A DNA stretch of 64,000 nt from Sipunculus nudus (lineage: Eukaryota; Annelida; Sipuncula; Golfingiida; Sipunculidae), in contig CM049308.1 of the NCBI GenBank assembly GCA_026874595.1, positions 79,468,124 through 79,532,123 on the forward strand, given 5' to 3'. The notes below the pieces were generated by a model. It saw only the letters and a program-made list of their open reading frames with translations, did not search any database and had not been told where the DNA came from. How positions within the stretch are numbered: position 1 is the stretch's first letter; each line of letters starts with the position of its first letter. The translations under genes were made by a program, and so were the position numbers. This document shows, one piece after another, positions 25,487 to 37,500 of this stretch.

Positions 25487-28227
25487 TTTTCCTTAAGCAT
25501 GAGCCTGATCAAGACTAAGCTTATTCCTTATTTAAATATTGTCATTTTTTTTATTTTAAATGTGCCTAAGATAACAGGCAAAAAGGGTTCACATTTTGAA
25601 TTTACCAAACCCTGGTAGGGGACACTCTGTCAATCAACCTGTCAATCAGCCTGTCAACCCACTCCCCCCCCCCCCCCCCCCATGTTAAAAATGTAAGTGT
25701 GCTAAATTGCTAATTACAAATATGGCTTGTGCTAATTTGCTTTCTGACTTGAATAGCCCTGTCATGCTAATGACAGGCCATTGAGCTGTTCATAATAAAT
25801 AATGAAATTAATACAAATGGTGTTCCCTTAGTCCAAAGTATACACTGCCGCTGCTGAATGGCCTTTACCAATTTAAAAGAAAAACACTACCCAAAACACA
25901 GCCAGGTACAGCAAAGGAGAATCCCCAGGTTAAATATTTAGCAGAATTCTATTTCACCAGCTGTCATCTGAACATGGATCCATTAAAGAACTTGATATTT
26001 CTGTTGCTAAATGACATTTGTTGTTGCTACCAAGAGTAATCATGCAGAAAGCATTCTAACTCAGTAGGGGCTTTACTTGAAATTCAACGTGTAACATCAT
26101 TAGAGATCTTATATGCCCAATAAATATTTCCGTAAATTCCTCTATTTTATGTCTGACAAAGAATAGGAAAGTAGGTTAATATTGTAAATTTTATAAAACA
26201 AACCCCAATAATTTAGCCAGGATTTATTTTAGACAGGAGGCACAGTGGTGGTCCCTCTGTATTGAATTTAAAATCAACATTCTGAAAGTATTTTCATATT
26301 TAACCACCAATGTAAATAAAACAGCTTAAACCTGGTAATAAAATGATCAGCACATTTTTGCCCAATTTCCAATTGCAATTTCAATTGAGCAAATGCCATG
26401 TCAGCTGACACACAACATATTCATGAGCACACAGGGTTTGATACCACCATGACTATAATTATGTGGCCTTTCATTGGCTCAAAAGTTAATTTCTCATCTG
26501 CATGGCCGAATAGCCAAAGACATGATAGCTCACTAATATTCTTCTGAATATTGCTCACTATTACCATGCATAAAGCTGCCTATAAATGAGACAAATTATC
26601 CAGTTTCTAGAGATTACAGGTGGTAACAAGACATCTCAAATAAGTTCTCTCCAAAGAGGAGGGTTATATTCAATTTTAATTAACAGGGACGCACTGCTTA
26701 ATTCTCTAAAAGAACATTTTTTAATAATGTGGCATTTTCTATATCCCCTATACTAAAGTCTGAGTCACCCAACCAATTTCAAAATTTCAAGGTGCATTCA
26801 TCTGGTTCATGAGTATATTAAAACATTGTCTTGAAAAAGATGCTCTTGAGGCAACCAATCCCCTAAACAGCACCAAATGACATTTCATCAAACAAGTTTC
26901 AACATGAAAGGTATAATTCCAGTGAAGGCTTAAATGAGTCTGATACTTTAAATATTTAACTAACATGGCATTAAACAGAACTTTGGCTTGTTTCTTTGAA
27001 GAGTACAGTGACAGCTCACACAACATTAAAGATTACCACAATTGCTTAGAAATCATTTCAAATCTGATGGAAGAGTCCTAATAACAATCTGTCTATGTTT
27101 GAACAATAAATCCTACAAATGGGGTGACCATATTCATGTTTAAAGTTTTTTTAATAAAGCAATATTAAGACTGTGGATTTGTTTACCTTTATGAAAAAGG
27201 AACACACAAAGGTGTGCAAATTTCCAGGGAGCCTTAAAAACAATCAAAGGCATTCAAATATTTTAAAGTTTCTTTCTGGGACATTTATCTTTAGAAGATC
27301 AAACCTGTAGTTCTAGATGCCTGAAATGTTGAAAAAAATACTAACATGGCACAGAGTGCTGTCATTAACAAAAAGCTAGTCTACCGCAACTGATATTGAT
27401 AAGAACAACCAGACTTTGCTAACAACCTGTCATGTTCTTTGTAACTGTTTATTCAAGTAATGGAAGTATTGCATTTACTGATAATGACATTCATTCAGTT
27501 ATGAACGATTTATCTGCCAAGGCTTTCATTCATCCCTCTGGGACAATCGATTTTTTAATTTGTAACTTTGTACTTGATGACATTTGTGGTCTTTTTGTGA
27601 GTACAAAATTAAGTTTTAAAAGTCCAATCCCATTAGCAGACTAGAACTTGATTGTGTGTGCATTTGTCCTTGAAGACCTTTGTAAGCTATGCAACTTAGA
27701 ACTCGTTCTACTTGTCATATGTTATATATATATATATAGTAGTGACAATAGACCTGGGTTCAATTTAGATTTTTTAATTTCAACTGTATTCTCAAGGTAT
27801 ATGAACCTTACATTCCAGTTCAATTCAATGAGCTTTGCATGCTATCAAATTTAATCCATTCAAATAGTTTTAATCCATCTTTCAAATAAAAATAATTAGC
27901 TCTGTGTCTGAGAATATTGATGTACATAAAACAGTGAAGGTACATTTCATTCCCTAGCTTTTGTTTGATTGGTCAATTCTATCATATTTTTAGCCAACAT
28001 GGTTGAAGAAAGAGCTATAAATAGTGTAAAAAAGGATCTACATCCTACTTCTACTTCATATCACTGCTACACATCTCATGAATGCTTTTCTCACTGATAC
28101 ATCTGGATGAGAGCTTTTATATTATTGCTTTTAAAGCTTGAGCCTGTTGAACATGAAAACCCACAGCATATCAACAGGTGGTGTTGAACAAAGGATGTGA
28201 CAGGGTATTTTTTTTATTTTATTCAAG
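25487..28227. other. Intergenic, no gene recognised
   Basis: An 18-C tract is at 25664-25681, preceded by a triplicated CTGTCAA motif (25627-25657). The rest is AT-rich with only short, unrecognisable frames (for example 26787-27026 minus and 27432-27854 plus). Confidence 0.5.
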
Positions 28228-28294
28228 GACCGTGCAAACTGTTGGATTTATGAGGAGATTCACCCAGAGCAAGCCAGCAGATATTCACACTAAG
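28228..28294 (+). CDS. Candidate small exon, gene unknown
   Basis: A pyrimidine-rich tract ending TTATTCAAG precedes a 67-nt segment that ends in AAG followed by GTATGG, so both splice signals are plausible. One frame is open throughout (TVQTVGFMRRF...DIHTK) and contains an ATG at 28250, leaving 15 codons to the donor in phase 0. Exon 2 of the downstream GAP gene also begins in phase 0, so an alternative first exon is formally possible. There is no homology I recognise. Confidence 0.2.
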
Positions 28295-29516
28295 GTATGG
28301 TTTATGTGTTTAAATATACCCAAGAAACCATGACAGTGGCTGAAATTAGTTAGATACACATACAGTGTAAAACAGTGCTTTTCTGCCCATACAAAATTAC
28401 ATAAAACTGACTGAGGGTTATGTTATGATGCACTTGCAGTTTTCCCTTGATCTAGTATATCTCATATTATTTGCCTTAAATTGTAATAAAATTACTCATT
28501 AATTAATGTTTTACTTCCTTTAGTGTTTGAAAATATCACTGTAAAACTCATTGTAAGCATTTCTGATTCAAAGACATGGGCATGAATAATATGGTAGATC
28601 TCTTTTGTTTCTATCATCATATATAGTACAATAAGGATGTTTGAACCTGAGATGTAAACTGTGTATGGTCTCATATCATATCATTACCCAACAGAGCTTC
28701 CATTGCATGCTGATCATCTAAAGAAAGCACCTGGGAAAGATCACCAATTTACAGTAAACATGCAAAGGAAACATATACTTGTTCCAGTTTAAATCAACCT
28801 TTAAATTTTTGTATTTCCAAAGCTAACTAGTGTATCAATTTGCTGAAAACTGCATGTATACCAAGCATATATATCAAGACTGATTTTTTAATATCATATT
28901 AAGGTTAGGATAACTGCATTTGGCTCTGTGACTTCAATTGTGAATTTAATCAGAAACATGGCTGGGATTATATTATATTTGCCAATGTAACAATAAAACT
29001 GACCTTCTAAAATTCTATACAATAAATGATACAACAAAAAAGATGAAAATTCATCAAACATTGGCTGTTAAATATCACAAAAAGAAATAATCTCAAATAA
29101 AATGCAACATTGTCATTTATGATATATTGATAGAATATGTAGACCTACTGCACTTAATTAATTCCTAAGAACAACATAAAATCACCCCCTGAATCTATGA
29201 TGATTTGAGGATAAAAATATAAAAAGTATTTACCTCTGAAAAAAAAATATGAAAAATAAATCTTTCTGCAAAAAAAGTATGCTACTTTTGAAAAAGTATA
29301 GAGTGGCAGCACTGTCATTTGAAATAAAAAAGTAAAACAGTTTTGAAACCCATTCACATCTGTAGGTGATAATTTTATAAAACTAAACATGAATGAGTCC
29401 ACATGAAAATCTACATTTAATTCTTGGTAACTAATATTTTATCTACTGTCTTACAGGAATCAAAATGAGGCAATCTAACGTAACATAAAGACTTGAAAAC
29501 AGTGATTCTATACAGG

Positions 29517-30175
29517 ATAACTGGTTCTCCTTTTGTGTGGTTTCCCTTACAGATATGTGAAGTTTTATATAAATTTATAAAGCAAATAAATGCTACTAAC
29601 TCTAGTGAAGTTCAGGTTATACATACCATTAATTCAACATTTATTACATAATTTTCTTGAGAATAACTGTGATTACTGAAAGCAATTTTCAGAAATTTAA
29701 AGAAAACATTTTTGCTTGTGTAGATTCACTTATAGAGATGTGAAATCTTAGAATTTTTAAGCTAAATAATGCTACTCATTCTAGTAAAGTCAAGATTATA
29801 CATACAATTTAATTAACAAACATTACATCACTTTCTTTAGTATAACCTGGATTTTGAGAAATTAAAGAAAAATGATTTCTCTTGGTTTTTACTTATATCT
29901 AGAGATATATAAAATTTTACCTTTATACAGAGCTCTAATTAATGCTCCTGGCTGGATGAAAAGTCCGGATAATACATACAACTAATTCAACATATATTAC
30001 ATCACTTAATTTAAAAATGTTGGGGAAATGTAATCAGAATTTGATAAATTGAAAAAAAATATATTTCTTTTGTGTGGTTTCACTTGCATACATAAATCTT
30101 AAATAATAAGTTGCTAAATATTGCTTGGAATGGAAATGATAACATTTTATCTAAAATTTATAATATATATGTAAC
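29517..30175. repeat. Degenerate tandem repeat, period about 175-180 bp
   Basis: Three to four diverged units, each with TTTGTGTGGTTTCACTT-like, AGAGATGTGAAAT-like, AATGCTACTxxxTCTAGT-like and ATACATACAA...TTCAACA...ATTACATCAC blocks. It ends about 0.6 kb before the inferred GAP gene promoter. Confidence 0.65.
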
Positions 30176-30738
30176 ATCAATGGTAGCTTAAATGCGGGTT
30201 CAATACAATAGGAATCCCTAAATTTCCAGTTAAACAAATAAAACGGTGCGGTCAGCTGATCAACAAAACGACAGATGTTGGCTTCACAGTGATGGCTAGG
30301 GGAGACAGCGTCGCGCGTCTTTTGTGAAAATCACATTTGTACAACAACGTCACGGTAAACAGATTTACATACCCAGCGATTCGTGTCAGTACCCTGTCCA
30401 GACAACCTTGCAGACGAATTTTCAATGCAGATCTTCTGTTCTTTCTTTCATAATTAATGGCCGTTAGACGCTTTCAATTTTAGAGCGTTCTACCACCTGT
30501 TTATGCCATGTTTGTTGTGCACCTGTCAGTCGAGTCGACCGGCCTTGACCCTTCACCTTATTATTGTTAATTTAATAACAACTTCAGTGAATCGCACATA
30601 AAATAATATAGATTGAATAGTTTTCTAATATTTATGATTCAGAAAGCATTTGGGATGACGTATCAGGGTATATCATGTTCTGATATTTGATTTATATTAT
30701 TTTCATATTTTACGACAATCAACCTAGCCTTCAATGGA
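30176..30738. other. CpG-containing upstream region of the GAP gene
   Basis: This stretch is less AT-biased than its surroundings. It contains several CpGs (for example CAGCGTCGCGCGTC near 30307-30320) and no repeat that I can see. It may be a distal promoter, or the 5' end of an unannotated divergent transcript; neither can be shown from the sequence alone. Confidence 0.35.
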
Positions 30739-30779
30739 CCAATGAAAAGTCTTGTTACATATGCGCCACCAAATTCAAA
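30739..30779 (+). promoter_or_regulatory. Putative cell-cycle promoter: CCAAT box plus CHR-like site
   Basis: CCAAT stands at 30739-30743, and TTCAAA (reverse complement of the CHR core TTTGAA) at 30774-30779, with GCGCC between them (30764-30768). They lie about 100-135 bp before the start codon. Vertebrate mitotic genes combine CCAAT boxes bound by NF-Y with CHR elements bound by DREAM or B-MYB-MuvB. ARHGAP11A-type genes are expressed in G2/M, so the arrangement fits. The motifs are short and the start of transcription is unknown. Confidence 0.3.
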
Positions 30780-30814
30780 CTCTGACATCTTCAACCAGTC
30801 AACACATCGAGAGC

Positions 30815-30843
30815 ATGGGGCGGCTGTGAGGTCTTCGATGTAG
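30815..30843 (+). promoter_or_regulatory. Two minimal upstream ORFs in the leader
   Basis: ATG GGG CGG CTG TGA (30815-30829) is a four-codon uORF. ATG TAG (30838-30843) is a start-stop uORF. Both precede the main ATG at 30874, and both would be in the mRNA if transcription starts upstream of 30815, which is not shown. Confidence 0.4.
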
Positions 30844-30908
30844 GTTTGATTTTAAAGAAACCACAAATTAATCATGAAAAACATATTAGATATCGAAGAC
30901 CTCCCAGC
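30823..30908 (+). promoter_or_regulatory. Inverted repeat enclosing the start codon
   Basis: GAGGTCTTCGAT (30828-30839) and ATCGAAGACCTC (30892-30903) are perfect reverse complements. Pairing extends outward past one mismatch by four Watson-Crick pairs and a G-U pair. Inward it gains one G-U and one T-A pair. The main ATG (30874) lies in the roughly 48-nt loop, and the second uORF start lies in the stem. As mRNA this could hinder initiation; function is inferred. Confidence 0.55.
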
Positions 30909-31002
30909 TCTGCGGGCACTGGTCATCCAGGATTTAAAAGAAATGGGAATTAAAGTGCCAAAAGCTAAAAAGAACAAGAAAGATGGGAAGGATGATTTCA
31001 CG
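30874..31002 (+). CDS. ARHGAP11A: ARHGAP11A-like exon 1 (residues 1-43)
   Basis: The start ATG has A at -3. The exon encodes an acidic-hydrophobic helix-like start (MKNILDIEDLPALRALVIQD), then LKEMGIKVPK and a lysine-rich stretch. The GIKV motif followed by basic residues matches the N-terminus of vertebrate ARHGAP11A, which supports this start. It ends in phase 0 at ACG before GTAAGT, a strong donor. Confidence 0.85.
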
Positions 31003-31559
31003 GTAAGTTCAGCTTTCAATCTTGTGCCAGTTCAGGCAGTTGTGGACTGACCAGGCTGCTGACAGCGATCCCGATGCACGCTGATTAACCCCTTTGTGGC
31101 TTCACTGTTCGAAGCCATCCTTCCAATGTTCATCTATTAACCCTTTGTCTTTCAGGATCGCATTATCAATAATGTTCAAACTTGCAAGCAATTTTTTTTA
31201 TCCATAACCCTATAATAAGCCGCTATATTTTTAAATTAAATGATTAAAATAATATTTACTTAAGTCGATATAAATTATCAGATATATTATATCAATCATA
31301 ATCAACATCCTGCACTTTTAGAATTAACTATTTTAAATATTTGATTTTAAATTACTGAGGCTGACAGTATAAGGCATGTGACTTTGGAATAATTAAATTG
31401 GGTAGATTCTGCCAGGAAAACCAGGGGTTTGAGTGTTTGGCCTTTAAAAGTTAAAGGGTTTAATGAAAAGATTGCAATGAAAACTTGCACATAATGAATT
31501 ATTTTTTCACAGGGTTCATGTTTAGAGCAGCTGATAGCCACCCTGATATGGATCATGTG

Positions 31560-31595
<36 letters not shown>

Positions 31596-34500
31596 ATCAT
31601 TATATGTGTGTGTGTGTCATTGTGTGTTCAGCAGGTATAGGAAGGTGGTGGCTTCATTTGTTTTCTATCACCTCTGTCTCTGGCTTTGCTAATCTGTAAC
31701 TAGTATAAGAGTATAATCACTTATAGTTCTCTTATGAAATAAAATAAGTCAGATTTTGCTCCCTATATGTTACTTCCACATCAACCTTTTATGACATTAA
31801 GATTGTTTTATTGTGGCCATGTATCTGTTGTTAGAAAGAAGGATACCAGCCCGGCAAGGAGTGCCCAGAGGTTGTGTTGTTACATTTCATTTTGGCTGAC
31901 AGCTCACCGGCCCAGCAAACTGTACATCACACTGCCAGCACAGGGCCGTTGTGTTTTGTGTGTGATGATACATCAGTGGATGTTATGCAAAACCTTGAAA
32001 ATGAGGATTACCTGAATAAAAGTAAAGGATTGCCTACTAAAAGCTCCCTGTTCCTCTTGTTCAGTTTCAGGAAATGTTGGCTGGGCAATAATGCCTGATG
32101 ACTTAGCACTGATGTATATTATTTCATATACCAGTATCCATTTCCTGCACAAGAGAGGTTGCCCTGAATTAGATTATATTTAGCAATGTTGCCCTAATTT
32201 GTAATATTACCATACCATTATTTTTTTTTCTGCAGGATGCTGACCTTGCAGACCAGTCAGTGTTTGGGAATAGTCTTCAAAGCAGCTCCTGTGTTTATGT
32301 TGATCAGTGTGGATATGTTCCCAGGTAAGCAAACTTGTGGATCTTGAGCAGACTGTTTCTGCTTGAAGTCTTGGACTGTAACAGTAAAGTTATACCAGTG
32401 CTTCAATACATCACAGTATCTTCAAAGTCAGATATTACATCAATATTTTCCCATCTATAGATGTTCCAGTATCATTATGTCAACAATATTTGTTCAGAAA
32501 GATTATATGGAAAGCAGTTCTCCACATTAAATAATGGTCTCTCAGTGGTGAAAAGGTAATTAGGGGAAACAGCTTAGGTCAGGAGCAAGGTGGACTACAT
32601 CTGTCAGCTGATTATTCAGAAAAAACACTGATGCATGATTTCGGGTTAGTGCTAGCTAATCACCTACCTTTTCTATAGATTTTTTTTTTTGCAACTTCTG
32701 GTTGTTGACTCTGTGCACATATTAATGAACTGTAGGTAATTCCTGTTTGGAAAAGTATTATAAAGCCCCTGTAATGGGTATATGAGTTTCTTAATCTACA
32801 AGCTGTTAGGAAACACTAAACTCGGTACATGCGCCAGTGTTGACAAACAGAAAAACCATTTAACCTAAGGTGGTCAGTTGCATATGTGCAGTAGTTGATA
32901 GGGAACAAGTTGCAAAATGCCCTTTGCAAAACTTGTTAATCTGCTAGATGTCCTTGTTGAAGATGTTTGGCTTACTTTGACGCTATATTTCTTTCTGAGT
33001 TATGTTTTTGTGTACTACAGGTATATTTGAAATTGTATGATGGTTTTTATTTCAGATTTTTGGTTCAGGCAACTAGGGCGATGGAAAACCACTTGAAGGA
33101 CGAAGGCATATTTCGTAAAGCTGGGTCTATATCAAGACAGAAGGAACTAAAGGTATTTTATCTGACGTCATTTTTTTCATGTCATTGTTTGTTGGCCGGT
33201 GACTCTCCTTACTCTAGGTATATGGCAGCAAAAATTACATGGTTCCATCCCAAGTATGTCTCTTGTGAGCTCTTATTGACAGCTACCACACTGACCACAT
33301 AATTCCTGCTGAACTCATCCAGTTACCTCTGTTCACCAAACTGTTTCCTCAATCATGGTCATGCCCTCAGTTACACCTTTATTATCATACCTGCAGTGGT
33401 TTCTGTGTAGTTTGTGTGTATAGTTCTCTATTTATTTGAATGTGTTACATGAGTAGTCCTCCAGAATTAACTAAAAGTAGTCAATGCATCCTGCAAATTG
33501 TTAATTGCTTAATTTATGGAAAATAGAACAATTCTTTGTAACTCTATGCTGTACTTAGTCCTGCTGATAATTCTGCTACATGTAATGCTCTGTATTTATC
33601 ATATGTTAATATATTTAGTATAGCTGAGAGAACTATGGCTGCAGTTGGAATCAAATAAACCCAGTGAAAGTGTCATAGTTCATTTTACATTGATTCATTG
33701 TTTGATAATATGTATAATTATTTTCATGGTGGTAAAATAAAGGCAGATAAATATTTGCATAGGATGTTGTAATGCATTAAACTGTGATAAAGAAAACATA
33801 TTCAAGTATATTGGAAATTACATGTTTGTGTCTTCTTTCTTTTTACAGCACAAGTTAGAGGACGGATGTGAATTAAATGAGGCTTCAGTCCTGGATGTGG
33901 CCGCTTTGATCAAACAGTTTTTCCGAGAGCTACCAGAGTCTGCGTTTTCTTCACATTTACAAGACACATTCCTTAAATGTGTGTCGCTGGAGTGTCCAAG
34001 CAAACAAACTGAAGCAGTTCTGTTGCTGTGTCTGCTTTTGCCTTGCAGCCATTTAAGCACACTGCGTTATATCATGTTATTTTTTGCAAAAGTTGTCTCA
34101 GATTCAGAACACAATAAGATGGATTCGTATAACTTAGCTGTGTGCCTGGCTCCCAGCTTAATGTGGGTGTGCCGTAAAAACGAAAAAGCCAAAGATGTAG
34201 CGAAAGATTTTGACGAAAAGAACACGCAACGTGTGGCGGTAATACAAACTTTGATCTCAAATGCTGCCGATGTTGGTATGGTAAATGAAAGTCTATGTAG
34301 AAAGGTGGTACAGATGGGGACGTATTTTCCTTCAGATAACGAACTTGAAAAAAGCTGTGATGCTCATGATGAGAGTAAAACCAAAAAGAAGAAACGAAGG
34401 AGTGGCTCATTACAAGGTGAGAATCCATTTTGTCAGAGATACTGGGAATTCATTTTGGCAAGGTATTGTTATGATAGGTCAGGGTTGGGTTTTATCTGGA

Positions 34501-37500
34501 TAAAATTGTTTAATCCAGGACAATGGATAAAACTAGGTTTTATCCGGTTTTATCCAGTTTTATCTGGATAATAGAGGATTAAACTGGATCAAACTAAGAA
34601 TCGCCTTGTAAGATTTAATAAAATTAACATAAATGCTTATCTGGATAAACAGGTTCAGAAGGTTTATTGATATATTTACAGTATTTAAGTTCGTATCCAA
34701 TCGGCAATTTACTCTAGGTTCATGTTTCACTGTTGCCAGCACTCAGCAGCCACTGTAACTTATGCTCAACACACCAGAATGAGCAGCAGTCCATTTGCTT
34801 TAATGTAACTCTTCTGACTAGTGGTCAATTTCTCAATAGGATGTATCATCTTTATAGCATCATCCTCAGCCATCAAATATTTACTTATAAGTCACAGGAC
34901 AAGCTTACAGGGTGACTCTGCAGCCCAATTGTCAACAACTTATAGAGTCTCGTGGAGGAGGATGCCTGAAGGACTTTGATCCAATGGAGGTTTCTCCTCT
35001 CAGACTGTCATAACTGGCTGGCTGTCAAATGGTAGCCCACTATTGCTGCTTGTGTAAAAAAGCCTTAAATTACCAGTTGCAAAAAGACAATCACCTTTCT
35101 ACCACACATTCAGAGAAACAAACTTGGGCAAGATAGCTTTTAAGCATTTTATCATTTGCGTCTGAGAGGTCCTCCCCTCACAATTATGGGCAGATGATAT
35201 CACTGTATATCTTAAGTCATTTATGCAATATATGACTGGATTATGTGCATTTCTCTCAGATGTAAGAATTCATATTTATCTGTGAATATATGATATTCTA
35301 TGGTACTACTGATTGTTTAACTAAACGTGTGAACTGCAGTTGTTTAGCTGTTATATAGTGTAATGTACAAAATAGGTGATAATGTTTTAACAAGTCACAC
35401 TCTGCCTGACCTCTCTAAAGAAGAGAAATAATTTCAAGATTCCAAATTATTATTAAATTCGTCATGGCATCCCTATCTGAGACAAAAAAATGTGTTTTAA
35501 GTATTAATATTTGGTCACATAATAATTCAGTAAGCTAGACACAAATGTTTCTTATTATATTGTATTATTGTACAGTAAAAAGCTTAAACTTAATAAAATG
35601 TCTACTTCACAGACAGTATACACCCAAGCTTCAGATAAAACTGGATAAAACCTGTTTTATCCAAACCGGATTAATCTGGATTTATCCAGTGGATTAAACT
35701 GACTGCGGATAAAACTGCCAACCCTGGTCAGTGTGCGTTTTGTGCAGAGAATAAAATTTGGTGTTGTTATTGCACATCATGTTATTTATGCATGTTTATT
35801 AATTAAGGCTTTTTAATATGACTGATTAAAGACAGATGTGTCCCTTTGTGATCATGTCACCCTTATTTTACTCCAGTAATGTAAAAGCAAAGAACTGAAA
35901 GTGAATGTGGCTTTGATCGGCATCACTGGAGATACATCAAGACATCCAGATCTATAAATCAGTAAATCTTGGGAAGCATCAGTTTATTATCAAGAATGTA
36001 CTTTGATAGCTATGGTTTCAGCCCACAAAATCTGATGGTTTGAGATAAATCTGCATTTTGTCCTCATTATGACGTAAGATTGTCAAGAATTTTATTAAGA
36101 CAGTGACACTATTGGCAGTAGTTGTGTTAGGCCAAAAAAAATAAAAGGTGTGGTTCTCAGGCACCGCCCGCATCAATTTTTAACCCCCGCATCAAAAATT
36201 TTGATTTTTATCTTTCAAGTAGATAAATAATACAATTTATGTAGTGCTTTTACCTGTTTAGCAAAAAAAATTGTTATTTTAATGCTTTTCACTGATCATA
36301 TGACATTTTAACGGAGCATTCAAAAAAGGTCAAAAATAAAATACTGCCCGCCCGCACCGATTTCTGAAAAAAGTGCCTGAGAACCATACCTTATTTTTTT
36401 TTGGCCTTATAAGATCTGTGTATTTTAGTGTTTTGACATATTTCAGGTTTAATGAATAACATCAGTAACAGCTTCTCTAAATGGAGGAACAAGGACAAGA
36501 GCCATAACTCTAGCAGCCTGAGCGAGCGGTCCACGATCAGCATCGCCAGCACGTCCTCCGCCGGCAGCGCTTCGTCAGACACACTCTGTCCGACAAACAT
36601 TCTCCTTCACCACGCGGATGCTACTCCCAAGGTCATGAGAAAGAGGAAAGCTTCCATGGAGATGCATCCATTCTCAGCAACCAAAAAGTGAGCAGTGACC
36701 TGCCATTCTGCTATTTAATATAGATAAAGATAGGCCATGGTGAACCTACCCTCCTCAGCCGTGGTTATACACTGCAGTGGTCCCAGACTTCCTTTCATGT
36801 AAATTGTTAACACTGCTTTGTATGGCAAGGTTCTCTGGGCATGACCACCAGGGTGGGCCAGAGTAAAGTATTGTAATCAGACCATTGAGTGTGTGATGTT
36901 GCATTGTGTATCAGCTCAAATTTTAAACATGCAACACCCACTCTCAGTGGCCTGATTACACCAGTTCTGGCGCAGAGCCAAGAATCAGACCAACGAGAGC
37001 AGCGGCTGCACGTAAGGATGTATGGGATGACTGCAGTGTAAAACTGCTACTTGAGGAGTGTACATTACAATTGTCTACACCCATTCTATTAGAATGACAC
37101 CCCAAGGGGACAATTCTGATGTTAGAAACACCAGTTTCTGAATGTGCATCACTATATTTCATTTGGATTCCATGTCTGTGTATTCTTTTTAAGATATACT
37201 TCTGTCTCATTACCCCCACCAAGCAGGTTATGTATCAACCTCGTCAGTTTGTTAGCTTCTAGTCTCTCAGCAGGATTACACAAAACTACTAAAATGAATT
37301 ACATTAAATGTTCACTGTTAAGGGCTGGGGCATAGGTCAGGGAAGACCCTGTTAAATCTTAGCATAGATTAGGATAAAGGGACGGATAATGAGGATTGTT
37401 TTGCTGCAGTGGGGGAATGTCTATTGACTGTATATCTGTTTTCATATAAAACAACTGTGCAGTACTTTATTCTGCATGATGTATAATGTGTCATTGATAC

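Larger units (their letters stand above)
31003..32235 (+). other. Intron 1
   Basis: GTAAGT donor and a T-rich tract with TGCAG acceptor. It holds a TA/TG microsatellite (31557-31618) and an open stretch at 31835-32098 listed separately. Confidence 0.8.

Noticed and set aside
32967-33302. 111-codon frame running through exon 3 into both introns
   Set aside because: Only 33056-33152 is coding. Splice sites and phases on both sides are clear and the flanking residues do not fit the RhoGAP family.
34072-34428. Minus-strand frame opposite exon 4
   Set aside because: Shadow of the RhoGAP exon.
34472-35734. 8-bp target duplication for the intron 4 CAGGGTTGG element
   Set aside because: The flanks TGATAGGT and GTCAGTGT do not match, so no duplication is claimed.
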